DNA from: Acidobacteriaceae bacterium
GTDB taxonomy: Bacteria; Acidobacteriota; Terriglobia; Terriglobales; Acidobacteriaceae
DNA length: 8,071 nucleotides
Direction of reading: 5' to 3'
Assembly: GCA_003140655.1 (NCBI GenBank)
Contig: PLKR01000200.1
Coordinates: 15,053-23,123 of the forward strand
Shown here piece by piece: positions 1 through 5,845 of the stretch; position 1 is the stretch's first letter; every line of letters starts with the position of its first letter. Under the pieces are notes generated by a model. That model was given only the letters and a program-made list of their open reading frames with translations. It ran no database searches and was not told the DNA's origin. The position numbers and the translations under genes are program-made.

Positions 1-56
1 TTCATAGGCGTAGAACCACTTCTGTATTACTAGGGAGTAACCAGGGCGGAAAGCAG

Positions 57-1790
57 ATGAATACAGAAACAGGCGCAGCCCCGGCACACCAAGCCACAAT
101 CCAGGGGAGCACATTCAATAGGAGAAAGCAATACAGCCCGAATCAATGGGGTCGCCTGGAGCAATTCCAGGTTCCTTGCAAACTTTTCGTAAACAACACA
201 CTGTCCCTTAGCCCCAATGCAACGAAGATGCTGATGTTCCTTTATCTGAAAGGAAAGGGCAGATACAAACAGTTGCAACGGTACGCGACGCCTCGCGGAG
301 ACCAGACCATCAGCACCGTTGCCAGCCAGGAGGAGATTTCACTGAAGATAGGTTGCGCCCGGAATACGCTGACTTCACTTGCGAAGGAGCTGGCTGCTGC
401 CAGATGGATTGAGGCCCCTGCCCAACGGCGAGCCAAGCGCGGGGAACTTGCTACGAACGAATACTTCTTGTTGCATCCGAAAACAGGTCAGCGACTTGAA
501 AATCTTCCCGTAAAGCCGTACTTCGTTGTTCCCGCGTGCATCATTCGGAAACAGGAAATGCATTGGTCCCTCCGGTCTATGGGCCGCGCCGATTTTTCCC
601 TATACGCCACTCTGCTGTTCAGGGCCAACCAAGCCAGGAAGAACACGTTTGATAACAATCACGCCCTACTGCTCAAAATGTCGGGCCTGAGCCGCGGCAA
701 GAAAGGCACCTATTCGCAAGCCATAGAGTCATTGCAAAACAAAGGCTTGATCACGGTGGATGAGGAGACCATCACGTTGTGCGATCCGATGACTGGTGAA
801 CCCATAGTTGCCGTGGTCGAAGCCGTGAACGATCCTGCCAACTATTACGACAGATTCAACGGCAAGCGAATCACGTTCAACCTCGTCGATCCAGAGGCAC
901 TGCTTAGGTGGGTGCGAGATTCCCTTCCTAACGGGGAAGACGTGATTCCTGAAAAGAACGATGAGTACAAGATCAGGTGCCCGTATCACGCCGATCCCGA
1001 CCCTTCCCTCAATTTCAACCCCAGGAAGAATACTTTCCATTGCTTCGGGTGCGGAGCGAAGGGCACGATCAGGAAGCTAGTGAGAGATTTGACTGGCATC
1101 AGTGAAAGCGAAGCCATTAAGCAACAGGCTGACGCTCTGGGATACGACGCAGCTTTCGAGCCAAATTCAAATGCCGAGGCTGAATACCGCTACACAGACC
1201 GTAGCGGAGAGCTGCTGTACCGAGTGCTGCGTTTACCGGGGAAGCAATTCTCGCAGCAGCAGTGGACGCCAGAAGGGTGGGTTCATCACCTCAAGGGTGT
1301 CAAGAAAACGCTCTACAACTTGCCGGAAATAGATTGTGCGGCGACGATCATCATCACTGAAGGAGAAAAAGATGCTGACCGAGTCAACCAGTTGAGGTTA
1401 ACAGATTTCACGGGCCGTAGAGTCGTTGCAACGACTTCGGGTGGGGCGGACAGCTGGCAGGACAAGTTTGCAGACTTGCTCGCTGGGCTATGCTTCAGAA
1501 TCCCGGCGCACCTGCCCACTGTCGATAAACGACGTGTGGTCGTCATGCCTGACTCAGATGAGCCAGGTCAAAAATACAAGGAGAGGATTCTACAATCGCT
1601 GGATGAGCGGACGATCCCGTATTGCGCGGTCAGCTTCGATGGCTTCAAGGATGTTTCTGATTATCTGGACGCTGGGCATACTGGAGCAGAGCTGGCCCGG
1701 CGGATCACGGACGAGTTGAGCAAAATCGGAGCCGGAGCCGTGACCTTCGCCGAGTCTGTACCTGAGCAACTGGAGGAAATCACCATTTGA
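57..1790 (+). CDS. Primase-like replication protein: winged helix, CHC2-type zinc ribbon and TOPRIM domain
   Basis: Protein of 577 residues, probably a primase or replication initiator of a plasmid, phage or integrated element. Residues about 50-140 and 175-240 look like two winged-helix DNA-binding regions. A zinc ribbon follows with C308, H311, C329 and C332 (CPYH ... CFGCG), as in the CHC2 family. Residues about 375-425 (YRYTDRSGELLYRV, then LKGVKKTLYNLPE) match the linker usual in phage and plasmid TOPRIM primases. The TOPRIM motifs are TEGEKDAD (E435) and MPDSDEPG (D499, D501), and KDVSDYL at 531-537 is the usual closing motif. No helicase (Walker A) domain follows, so unwinding would need another protein. 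The ATG at 57 is the only ATG/GTG/TTG in this frame inside the window upstream part, with a weak GGCGGA-type ribosome site. The frame stays open back to base 3, so the true start could lie outside. Domain calls are firm; the element type is inferred. Confidence 0.9.
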   Translation: MNTETGAAPAHQATIQGSTFNRRKQYSPNQWGRLEQFQVPCKLFVNNTLSLSPNATKMLMFLYLKGKGRYKQLQRYATPRGDQTISTVASQEEISLKIGCARNTLTSLAKELAAARWIEAPAQRRAKRGELATNEYFLLHPKTGQRLENLPVKPYFVVPACIIRKQEMHWSLRSMGRADFSLYATLLFRANQARKNTFDNNHALLLKMSGLSRGKKGTYSQAIESLQNKGLITVDEETITLCDPMTGEPIVAVVEAVNDPANYYDRFNGKRITFNLVDPEALLRWVRDSLPNGEDVIPEKNDEYKIRCPYHADPDPSLNFNPRKNTFHCFGCGAKGTIRKLVRDLTGISESEAIKQQADALGYDAAFEPNSNAEAEYRYTDRSGELLYRVLRLPGKQFSQQQWTPEGWVHHLKGVKKTLYNLPEIDCAATIIITEGEKDADRVNQLRLTDFTGRRVVATTSGGADSWQDKFADLLAGLCFRIPAHLPTVDKRRVVVMPDSDEPGQKYKERILQSLDERTIPYCAVSFDGFKDVSDYLDAGHTGAELARRITDELSKIGAGAVTFAESVPEQLEEITI

Positions 1791-1898
1791 ATGACGGTGG
1801 CGCGGCCAATTCTCTGTCATAACCTTGTTGGTGCTCATTCACGAAATGTGCGAACTCGGCATTGACCCCGTTTTTTGGCCGAACGCTATGACCACAGC

Positions 1899-2723
1899 CT
1901 AATCAGGCTTCAATGAAAACGTTAGTTCCGAGAGCTGATCCAAATAGTCTCGACAGCGCAAACTGCCTTCGATGCTTGACATCGTTGCAAACAGCTTTTC
2001 GGCCGGTAGAAAATCTTGCGCCAAAGGAAAGGTAATCCACCCTGTAGCAACCCCTCCATGCCCGATTAGTTGCATGAGGGGCGCATCGAGCGGCATGTCC
2101 TCCGCGTGAATGCGCTTAATGCCGTGATCTGGCAACACCAAGCACAACTCCCAATCCTTGACAACTGATGGCGCACCGCGATTTGTAATTTCCGCCTGAA
2201 ATCGCAACTCAATAGAATCCTGCAACTGTCCGAATTGAAAACGCTTTGCGTCAAGTACCAACCGCGGTCCTTTCGCCGTGCGACGCGGCGTGGCGCTGGA
2301 ACACGGACTCACCGATGCTGGCAATTTTGTTATCGTTCCTTCTTCCCGAAATAAATCAACCTCTTGGCCTACGCTCAAAGAGGTCGGAGGTGCCGGTGGT
2401 GAGATAGATACGACAGACGAAGGTTGCATGGAGTGTCCCCTCTGGTGTATCCATAGGTCCGATAGAAGCAGGCCAACCACTGCTAGTAACAACACAGCGA
2501 TGCTGATCGCGCCTCGATTCTTGGCCGCTCTCGTTTCCTCCCATGCCAATATCTTGCCCGTTAGCAATGCAATCGAGACAAGGTACAAACAGCGGGCAAT
2601 GATGTAGTCGTCCGCATACATCGCCCCGACGCCAAAACCATAAAGAAGCGTCGAGCCAGTGCCTACCACGTCCCACCGCCAAAACTTCTCCAATAGCCAC
2701 TCGATTGGGTCTCTAATCGCCAT
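1899..2723 (-). CDS. Hypothetical membrane-anchored protein with C-terminal beta-rich domain
   Basis: Unrecognised protein of 274 residues from the ATG at 2723; a GTG at 2738 would add five residues. I prefer the ATG because GGGGGTG lies about 6-8 bases upstream of it. The N-terminal 90 residues hold two clear hydrophobic segments (about 40-60, YLVSIALLTGKILAW, and about 72-90, AISIAVLLLAVVGLLLSDLW) and a weaker one near 20-36. A Ser/Pro-rich linker (SSVVSISPPAPPTSLSVG) follows. The last roughly 130 residues have alternating strand-like patterns including FQAEITNRGAPSVVKDWEL, which resembles small immunoglobulin-like or FxLYD-like domains of bacterial envelope proteins. That resemblance is by eye only. 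The gene converges on the primase gene, with 108 bp between the two stop codons and no convincing terminator there. Function is unknown. Confidence 0.75.
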   Translation of the reverse strand: MAIRDPIEWLLEKFWRWDVVGTGSTLLYGFGVGAMYADDYIIARCLYLVSIALLTGKILAWEETRAAKNRGAISIAVLLLAVVGLLLSDLWIHQRGHSMQPSSVVSISPPAPPTSLSVGQEVDLFREEGTITKLPASVSPCSSATPRRTAKGPRLVLDAKRFQFGQLQDSIELRFQAEITNRGAPSVVKDWELCLVLPDHGIKRIHAEDMPLDAPLMQLIGHGGVATGWITFPLAQDFLPAEKLFATMSSIEGSLRCRDYLDQLSELTFSLKPD

Positions 2724-3106
2724 CGCGTACACCCCCACAGAAGAGCCAAGAGTGTATTCTTGGACCCATGAAGGATATGCTTTTCAGGGATCGGAGCCAA
2801 TGAAACAAGGAGCGGAGGTCCTGCACAAGAACCAACACTCCGTACGTTCGGAACCGCGCCATCTTCGGTTCGACTTACCCCACGGTCTGGAGGCAGGAGC
2901 AGCCAGCGGGATGACGAGCAAACCGGGACCAGCATTGTGCGCTGCTGCTGGTTCTGCCTGCCCGGAGACAGAGTAAGAGGACAGGAACCCAGCCGAAGCC
3001 CCCAGCATGATCAGGCATGGCTCTTTCCGCTTCCTCCGCGTCCTTCCAAGCCATGGCCTAAGCACAGGCTGCGGCTCTTTATCTGTCTGCCTACATTCCA
3101 AGGCCG
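2724..3106. other. Stretch without a supported gene
   Basis: Open frames here (for example 2784-3143 on the minus strand and 2937-3302 on the plus strand) read as low-complexity or random protein rich in R, P, S, W and C, without a ribosome site or recognisable domain. I see no RNA gene. It may hold the promoter of the minus-strand membrane protein gene near its left end. Confidence 0.5.
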
Positions 3107-3224
3107 CCAAACCCATTCGGCCGATATGTACCTTTTGGGTCAAAAGGATGTTCCAAACCCATTCTCAAACCTCAAAACCATTCAATGGATACTGTCCACC
3201 TTTTCCCTCGCACCAAACCATACT
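3107..3224. repeat. Iteron-like direct repeats CCAAACCCATTC
   Basis: The 12-mer CCAAACCCATTC occurs exactly at 3107-3118 and 3153-3164. A related TCAAAACCATTC is at 3172-3183 and a more diverged CCAAACCATACT at 3213-3224. All four point the same way within 120 bp. Two exact 12-mers this close are unlikely by chance, though the diverged copies are weaker evidence. Spacing is irregular (46, 19 and 41 bases between starts), which differs from classic helically phased iterons. A binding-site array for a replication or regulatory protein is the inferred role. Confidence 0.45.
3131..3147. repeat. Perfect inverted repeat CCTTTTG-GGT-CAAAAGG
   Basis: Arms of 7 bp (3131-3137 and 3141-3147) flank a 3-base centre. 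The size and symmetry fit a dimeric regulator's operator or a binding site within an origin. No T-run follows, so a terminator is unlikely. It lies between the first two iteron-like repeats. Confidence 0.5.
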
Positions 3225-3281
3225 TATCCCCAATGTTTACAAGCACTTGAAACACTTCCGCTTTGCCACTTTTCCTGTCAA

Positions 3282-3301
3282 TATCCATTGGGGTATGGAT
3301 A
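3282..3301. repeat. Inverted repeat TATCCAT-TGGGGT-ATGGATA
   Basis: Perfect 7-bp arms at 3282-3288 and 3295-3301. The same ATGGATA heptamer appears at 3185-3191, so CAATGGATA (3183-3191) is also a 9-bp inverted match to TATCCATTG (3282-3290). Reading the minus strand across the right arm gives TTATCCATA (3294-3302), and the plus strand has TTATCCCCA at 3224-3232. Each is one base from the DnaA-box consensus TTATNCACA. This supports a possible origin but does not prove it. Confidence 0.45.
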
Positions 3302-3302
3302 A

Positions 3303-3482
3303 CCTTCAGAATCCCCTGTGTTTACATCGGTTTGCGAGGTCTGCCCAAGCCTAACACCCCCAGTTCTGTGCAATTCGTTGTACCTTACGTACGGGCACCT
3401 TCCGACCTGGATTCCGAATGCTCCGTGTACGGTCTGAAACGTACATAACTAGGCCTCCCATTCCGCCCCCGATCACAGAACC
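3303..3482. other. Spacer without a supported gene
   Basis: No credible coding frame or RNA is visible. There is a short palindrome CCGTGTACGG at 3423-3432 and two further CGTAC-containing sites nearby (about 3388 and 3440), too irregular to call a repeat family. Confidence 0.4.
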
Positions 3483-3766
3483 GACCATCCATGGCAAAAC
3501 CCTGTGCCCACAAGGCCCTGTGCCGCGATTCCCAGGCTTCTGGCAGGGCGAACATAAGGCAAATGACCTTCGGGCCTACCCTGGCATGCCGGGCACGATC
3601 CCGGGGCTTGCCAGGGTCATTCCAGGCGATCCGCTGCGTGGGTCTACTGGATCGCAAGCGTACAGCGTGGTGTTGCCGGGCACGAACCTTTGGTCACGTA
3701 TCAATCTATGTCGCCTAGGAAGAGGATCGGATGAGGAACTCGAACATAGGGAACAATTCGAACTGA
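3483..3766 (+). repeat. Long imperfect direct repeat, copy A
   Basis: This segment is homologous to 4083-4344. Shared blocks in the same order are GCCCACAAGGCCC (from 3506), GGGCGAACATAAGGCAAA (3546-3563), CGCAAGCGTA (3653-3662), CACGAACCTTTGGT (3681-3694) and a terminal 50-base block (3717-3766) that differs at one base from copy B. The middle contains a net 22-base length difference and many substitutions. Gaps are not multiples of three, so conservation is not protein-like; a 165-codon frame across it (3418-3915) is therefore probably spurious. In copy B the equivalent end leads directly into a gene start, while here it is followed by about 100 bases and then the 69-residue gene. It may be a shared leader, regulatory RNA or remnant of a mobile unit. 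Confidence 0.8.
3578..3617 (+). repeat. Hairpin-forming inverted repeat inside copy A
   Basis: ACCCTGGCA (3578-3586) pairs with TGCCAGGGT (3609-3617), and inside it CCGGG (3589-3593) pairs with CCCGG (3600-3604) around a 6-base loop. An alternative pairing uses AATGACC (3562-3568) with GGTCATT (3615-3621). No T-run follows, so it looks more like structured RNA or a protein site than a terminator. Copy B keeps only a smaller palindrome at the same place. Confidence 0.55.
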
Positions 3767-3869
3767 AGGAAGTGTCCGCTAGCTCTTTGGAGCAGCGCGG
3801 TTCACTGCACGCATCTGCGAGACCGACGCGCTCTCAGCGAAAAGAACCTATACATCAGACTGAAGACAC

Positions 3870-4079
3870 ATGGGATTGGAAAGCGATGCCAAGACAGCAA
3901 GAATCGCTGCCTTGAACGCGGAGATAGATGCTATCCACTCGGCCAACACCTTGTACTGGAGACAGGGAGAAGCCGCCACCCACGAAGCGAGAGCCGCGTA
4001 CCGGCACAGGTTAGATCGACTGGAAGAAATCCGCAAGGAACTCGCCAAATTGCGATCTGATCCGTCCAGTGGGGTCTAG
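3870..4079 (+). CDS. Small helical, probably coiled-coil protein of unknown function
   Basis: A 69-residue protein lying exactly between the two long direct repeats; its stop is 3 bases before copy B. The sequence is charged and almost wholly helical by composition. Heptad-like spacing of hydrophobics occurs in ARIAALNAEIDAIHSAN and again in RLDRLEEIRKELAKL, suggesting a helical hairpin or dimer. A central YWRQGEAATHEARAAY segment separates the helices. There is no signal peptide, membrane segment or cysteine, so it is probably cytoplasmic. The ATG has only a weak GAAGA-type ribosome site. Coding is favoured by the clean amphipathic pattern, unlike neighbouring open frames. No function can be assigned. 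Confidence 0.6.
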   Translation: MGLESDAKTARIAALNAEIDAIHSANTLYWRQGEAATHEARAAYRHRLDRLEEIRKELAKLRSDPSSGV

Positions 4080-4082
4080 CCA

Positions 4083-4344
4083 GACCAACACCATGGCAGA
4101 CCCTACGCCCACAAGGCCCAACGCTGCGACTCCTAGGCCGCTGCAGGGGCGAACATAAGGCAAACAACCTGTGGCCTACCCGGCACGCCGGGCGCATCCT
4201 GGGGGATTCTACGGGCCTTCGCAATACGCTCCGCAAGCGTAACGCGTGGAGTTGCCGAGCACGAACCTTTGGTAAGTATCTATGTATGTCGCCGAGGAAG
4301 AGGATCGGATGAGGAACTCGAACATAGGAAACAATTCGAACTGA
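4083..4344 (+). repeat. Long imperfect direct repeat, copy B
   Basis: Second copy of the repeat at 3483-3766. Matching blocks are GCCCACAAGGCCC (from 4107), GGGCGAACATAAGGCAAA (4147-4164), CGCAAGCGTA (4232-4241), CACGAACCTTTGGT (4260-4273) and a terminal 50-base block (4295-4344) with one mismatch to copy A. A palindrome CCCGGCACGCCGGG (4179-4192) occupies the place of the larger hairpin in copy A. The conserved end lies next to the ribosome site of the 155-residue gene, so this copy probably supplies its promoter or 5' leader. That role is inferred. Confidence 0.8.
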
Positions 4345-4357
4345 GGGAGATATATTG
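4344..4357 (+). promoter_or_regulatory. Ribosome-binding site and TTG start of the 155-aa gene
   Basis: AGGGAG at 4344-4349 is followed by five bases and a TTG at 4355. No ATG or GTG is available that would keep the intact signal peptide, so TTG is the supported start. The site begins where the conserved repeat block ends. Confidence 0.65.
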
Positions 4358-4822
4358 AAGAAGCTAATAGCTGTTGCTCTTTGCATCATGATCTCGACCA
4401 TCGCTCTTGCGAAAGAAGACGGTTACGGAGTCTCCTACGACGGCGGTTCTGTACAAGGAATCAAGACTGGGGCGAGTCTGAAGATACACGTGGACTCGAA
4501 TCAAATTCGGTTTACGCAAGGCAAGGAAGACGTGTTAGTAATTCCAGCCTCTGCTGTGACCGAGATAACCTACGGACAAGACGTTCATCGCCGTGTAGGT
4601 GCTGCAATCGGCTTGGCAGTCGTTTCCTTCGGCATCGGTGGACTGATGGCGCTTACCAAGTCCAAGAAGCATTTCGTTGGACTGACTTGGGCCGACGGTG
4701 ACAAGAAAGGTGGACTCGCAATCCAATGTGACAAGAACGACTATCGAGGAGTTCTAACTGCGTTGGAAGGAGTTACTGGTAAGAAGGCTACCGACTCCGA
4801 GGCCCTGACGGTCAAGAACTAG
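4355..4822 (+). CDS. Secreted or envelope protein of unknown function, 155 aa
   Basis: Residues 1-19 (MKKLIAVALCIMISTIALA) form a clear Sec signal peptide with a likely cut after ALA. The mature part begins with YGVSYDGGSVQGIKTGASLKIHVDSN, then IPASAVTEITYGQDVHRRVG, a Gly-rich hydrophobic segment at about 82-101 (AAIGLAVVSFGIGGLMAL), KSKKHFVGLTW and a closing DYRGVLTALEGVTGKKA. The alternating strands before and after the hydrophobic segment, with a C-terminal helix, suggest a PH-like or similar beta fold interrupted by a membrane-associating loop. I have the impression of similar proteins in Acidobacteriota but cannot verify it. Translation starts at TTG, directly after direct-repeat copy B. 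It is the first of three consecutive small exported proteins; the next gene begins 79 bases later. Confidence 0.8.
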   Translation: MKKLIAVALCIMISTIALAKEDGYGVSYDGGSVQGIKTGASLKIHVDSNQIRFTQGKEDVLVIPASAVTEITYGQDVHRRVGAAIGLAVVSFGIGGLMALTKSKKHFVGLTWADGDKKGGLAIQCDKNDYRGVLTALEGVTGKKATDSEALTVKN

Positions 4823-4829
4823 TTACCGT

Positions 4830-4857
4830 CGCGTAGTGAAACCGCTGACTACCCGCG
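4830..4857 (+). repeat. Intergenic hairpin between the 155-aa and 88-aa genes
   Basis: CGCGTAGT (4830-4837) can pair with ACTACCCGCG (4848-4857), with a small CC bulge and a 10-base loop. No T-run follows, so it is more likely an mRNA-stability or processing structure than a terminator. The two genes may still be co-transcribed. Confidence 0.35.
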
Positions 4858-4890
4858 CAGTTAGCAAGTAGCCATAACCGCCCGCAACTA

Positions 4891-4904
4891 AAAGGAGGAC
4901 TATG
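4891..4904 (+). promoter_or_regulatory. Strong ribosome-binding site of the 88-aa gene
   Basis: AAAGGAGG (4891-4898) lies three bases before the ATG at 4902. It is the closest match to the consensus in the window and supports this start and high translation of a very short protein. Confidence 0.7.
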
Positions 4905-5168
4905 AAGAAGATTCTAACCGTACTAATTCTCGCCGTCGCAGCGTTGGCCGCCAGTTCGCGGTATGTCCACGGCAGAGGGTCGGCCACAGACATGGATCAA
5001 TCCCGAGCACACTCCGAGGCCATGGACCAAGCTAAGGAGAATATCCAGAACGCCTGTCCGAGCGGTCGCTTGATTCCGGCTCCGCAAGTCACGCAGAACG
5101 AGTGCCATCCTTCCGGCCCTGGCATGGTCACTTGTATTGTCGAGATATCGGGCTCTTGCGAGGATTGA
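4902..5168 (+). CDS. Small secreted protein with four cysteines, 88 aa
   Basis: The N-terminus MKKILTVLILAVAALAA is a Sec signal peptide; cleavage is probably near residue 17 or after HG at 24. The mature part has a helical stretch MDQSRAHSEAMDQAKENIQ, then a compact domain with C52, C68, C78 and C86, enough for two disulfides in the periplasm or outside. The spacing (C-x15-C-x9-C-x7-C) does not match a family I can name. The strong ribosome site and position between two other exported proteins argue that it is real and part of the same transcription unit. Function is unknown. Confidence 0.75.
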   Translation: MKKILTVLILAVAALAASSRYVHGRGSATDMDQSRAHSEAMDQAKENIQNACPSGRLIPAPQVTQNECHPSGPGMVTCIVEISGSCED

Positions 5169-5243
5169 GGCTACAGAGAATGGCGCGACCGCAGCAGGCG
5201 AATTACTTGATACGCGACTTTACGACACTAGAAAGCGGATACC

Positions 5244-5678
5244 ATGAAACGCTTTACGATCTCACTTTTTTTTGTGATCGTTGCGACTCTGACCGCGTTT
5301 GGGCGAAAGCCCACGCTTGCTGACCTCTCAAGCGCCGACACAGGGACAGGGATTCAGAGAGCTTGTTCAACTGCCTTGGACCTGAATTATGTCCATCCTC
5401 GCAAGGTCAAAACGCAGCGGGAAGCCTTTGATCTGGGTTACTGTCTCGGTCTAATCAAAGGTGTCTACGAGAACCTGAACGGAGAAGTAGACTTCTGTCC
5501 TACAGACGGCGCCTCTATTCGCAAGGTCACGGAACTCACAGTGAGTTTTGTACAAGCGCATCCTGATCTTAAAGACAAGGACTCGGCTGACATCGTGCGG
5601 TGGGCTTTGACTGATGGATTTCCCTGCCACCCGGCGGACGCGAAGAGCGATACCCACGCGAGCACAGAAAAACACTAA
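5244..5678 (+). CDS. Rap1a/Tai-like periplasmic protein, 144 aa
   Basis: Residues 1-20 (MKRFTISLFFVIVATLTAFG) form a signal peptide. The mature part has the Rap1a/Tai pattern: C41, GYCLGLIKGV (C67), DFCP (C85), a helix ending in FVQAHPDL, then ADIVRWALTDGFPC (C128). Founding members of this family are periplasmic immunity proteins that neutralise type VI secretion amidase or Rhs-type effectors. Many other homologues have no known partner, so an immunity role here is only a possibility, and no effector gene is seen. It follows the 88-aa gene by 75 bases, without an obvious terminator. The ribosome site (AAGCGGA) is weak. A run of eight T at 5266-5273 falls inside the signal-peptide codons. The gene ends 46 bases before the IS target duplication. 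Confidence 0.75.
   Translation: MKRFTISLFFVIVATLTAFGRKPTLADLSSADTGTGIQRACSTALDLNYVHPRKVKTQREAFDLGYCLGLIKGVYENLNGEVDFCPTDGASIRKVTELTVSFVQAHPDLKDKDSADIVRWALTDGFPCHPADAKSDTHASTEKH
5266..5273 (+). repeat. T8 homopolymer in the signal-peptide codons
   Basis: Eight consecutive T bases are flanked as CAC-T8-GTG. Slippage by one base would shift the frame within the first ten codons and abolish the Rap1a-like protein. It could be a contingency tract, or simply the result of Phe codons in a hydrophobic signal sequence. Confidence 0.6.
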
Positions 5679-5724
5679 GCGGCTCGGCGTCCACCATCAT
5701 TCACGGCTTGACCCTGCCCACAAC

Positions 5725-5730
5725 CACTTG
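5725..5730. repeat. Target-site duplication CACTTG, left
   Basis: CACTTG directly precedes the left terminal inverted repeat and is repeated exactly at 7244-7249. This fixes the IS boundaries and shows that it inserted by transposition. Confidence 0.85.
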
Positions 5731-5749
5731 AGGCTGTTGAAAAACACTG
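5731..5749. repeat. Left terminal inverted repeat of the IS
   Basis: AGGCTGTTGAAAAACACTG; it differs from the right repeat at positions 3 and 16. It lies about 97 bases beyond the transposase stop codon. Confidence 0.88.
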
Positions 5750-5845
5750 TGGAGGTAAGGAGAGGGCGGTCGATCAAGGTTCTTGGCGGGTTTGGGTTTG
5801 CTTCTCCGGTGGCCTCTTTGGTTCTGTGCCACCTTATATTTGTAC

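Noticed and set aside
1791..1898. ATGAC...GTCAT inverted repeat and T6 run between convergent genes as a terminator
   Set aside because: The stem is only 5 bp with a long loop, and the T-run does not follow a hairpin.
2784..3302. Overlapping open frames of 105-121 codons on both strands
   Set aside because: Composition looks random, starts lack ribosome sites, and frames overlap each other on both strands.
3345..3375. GCCTAAC resembling an integron attC core site
   Set aside because: No matching GTTRRRY partner at suitable distance, no paired inner boxes and no integron integrase.
3418..3915. 165-codon open frame across repeat copy A
   Set aside because: The homologous copy B has gaps that are not multiples of three, no ribosome site is visible, and the predicted protein is Pro/Arg-rich with no domain.
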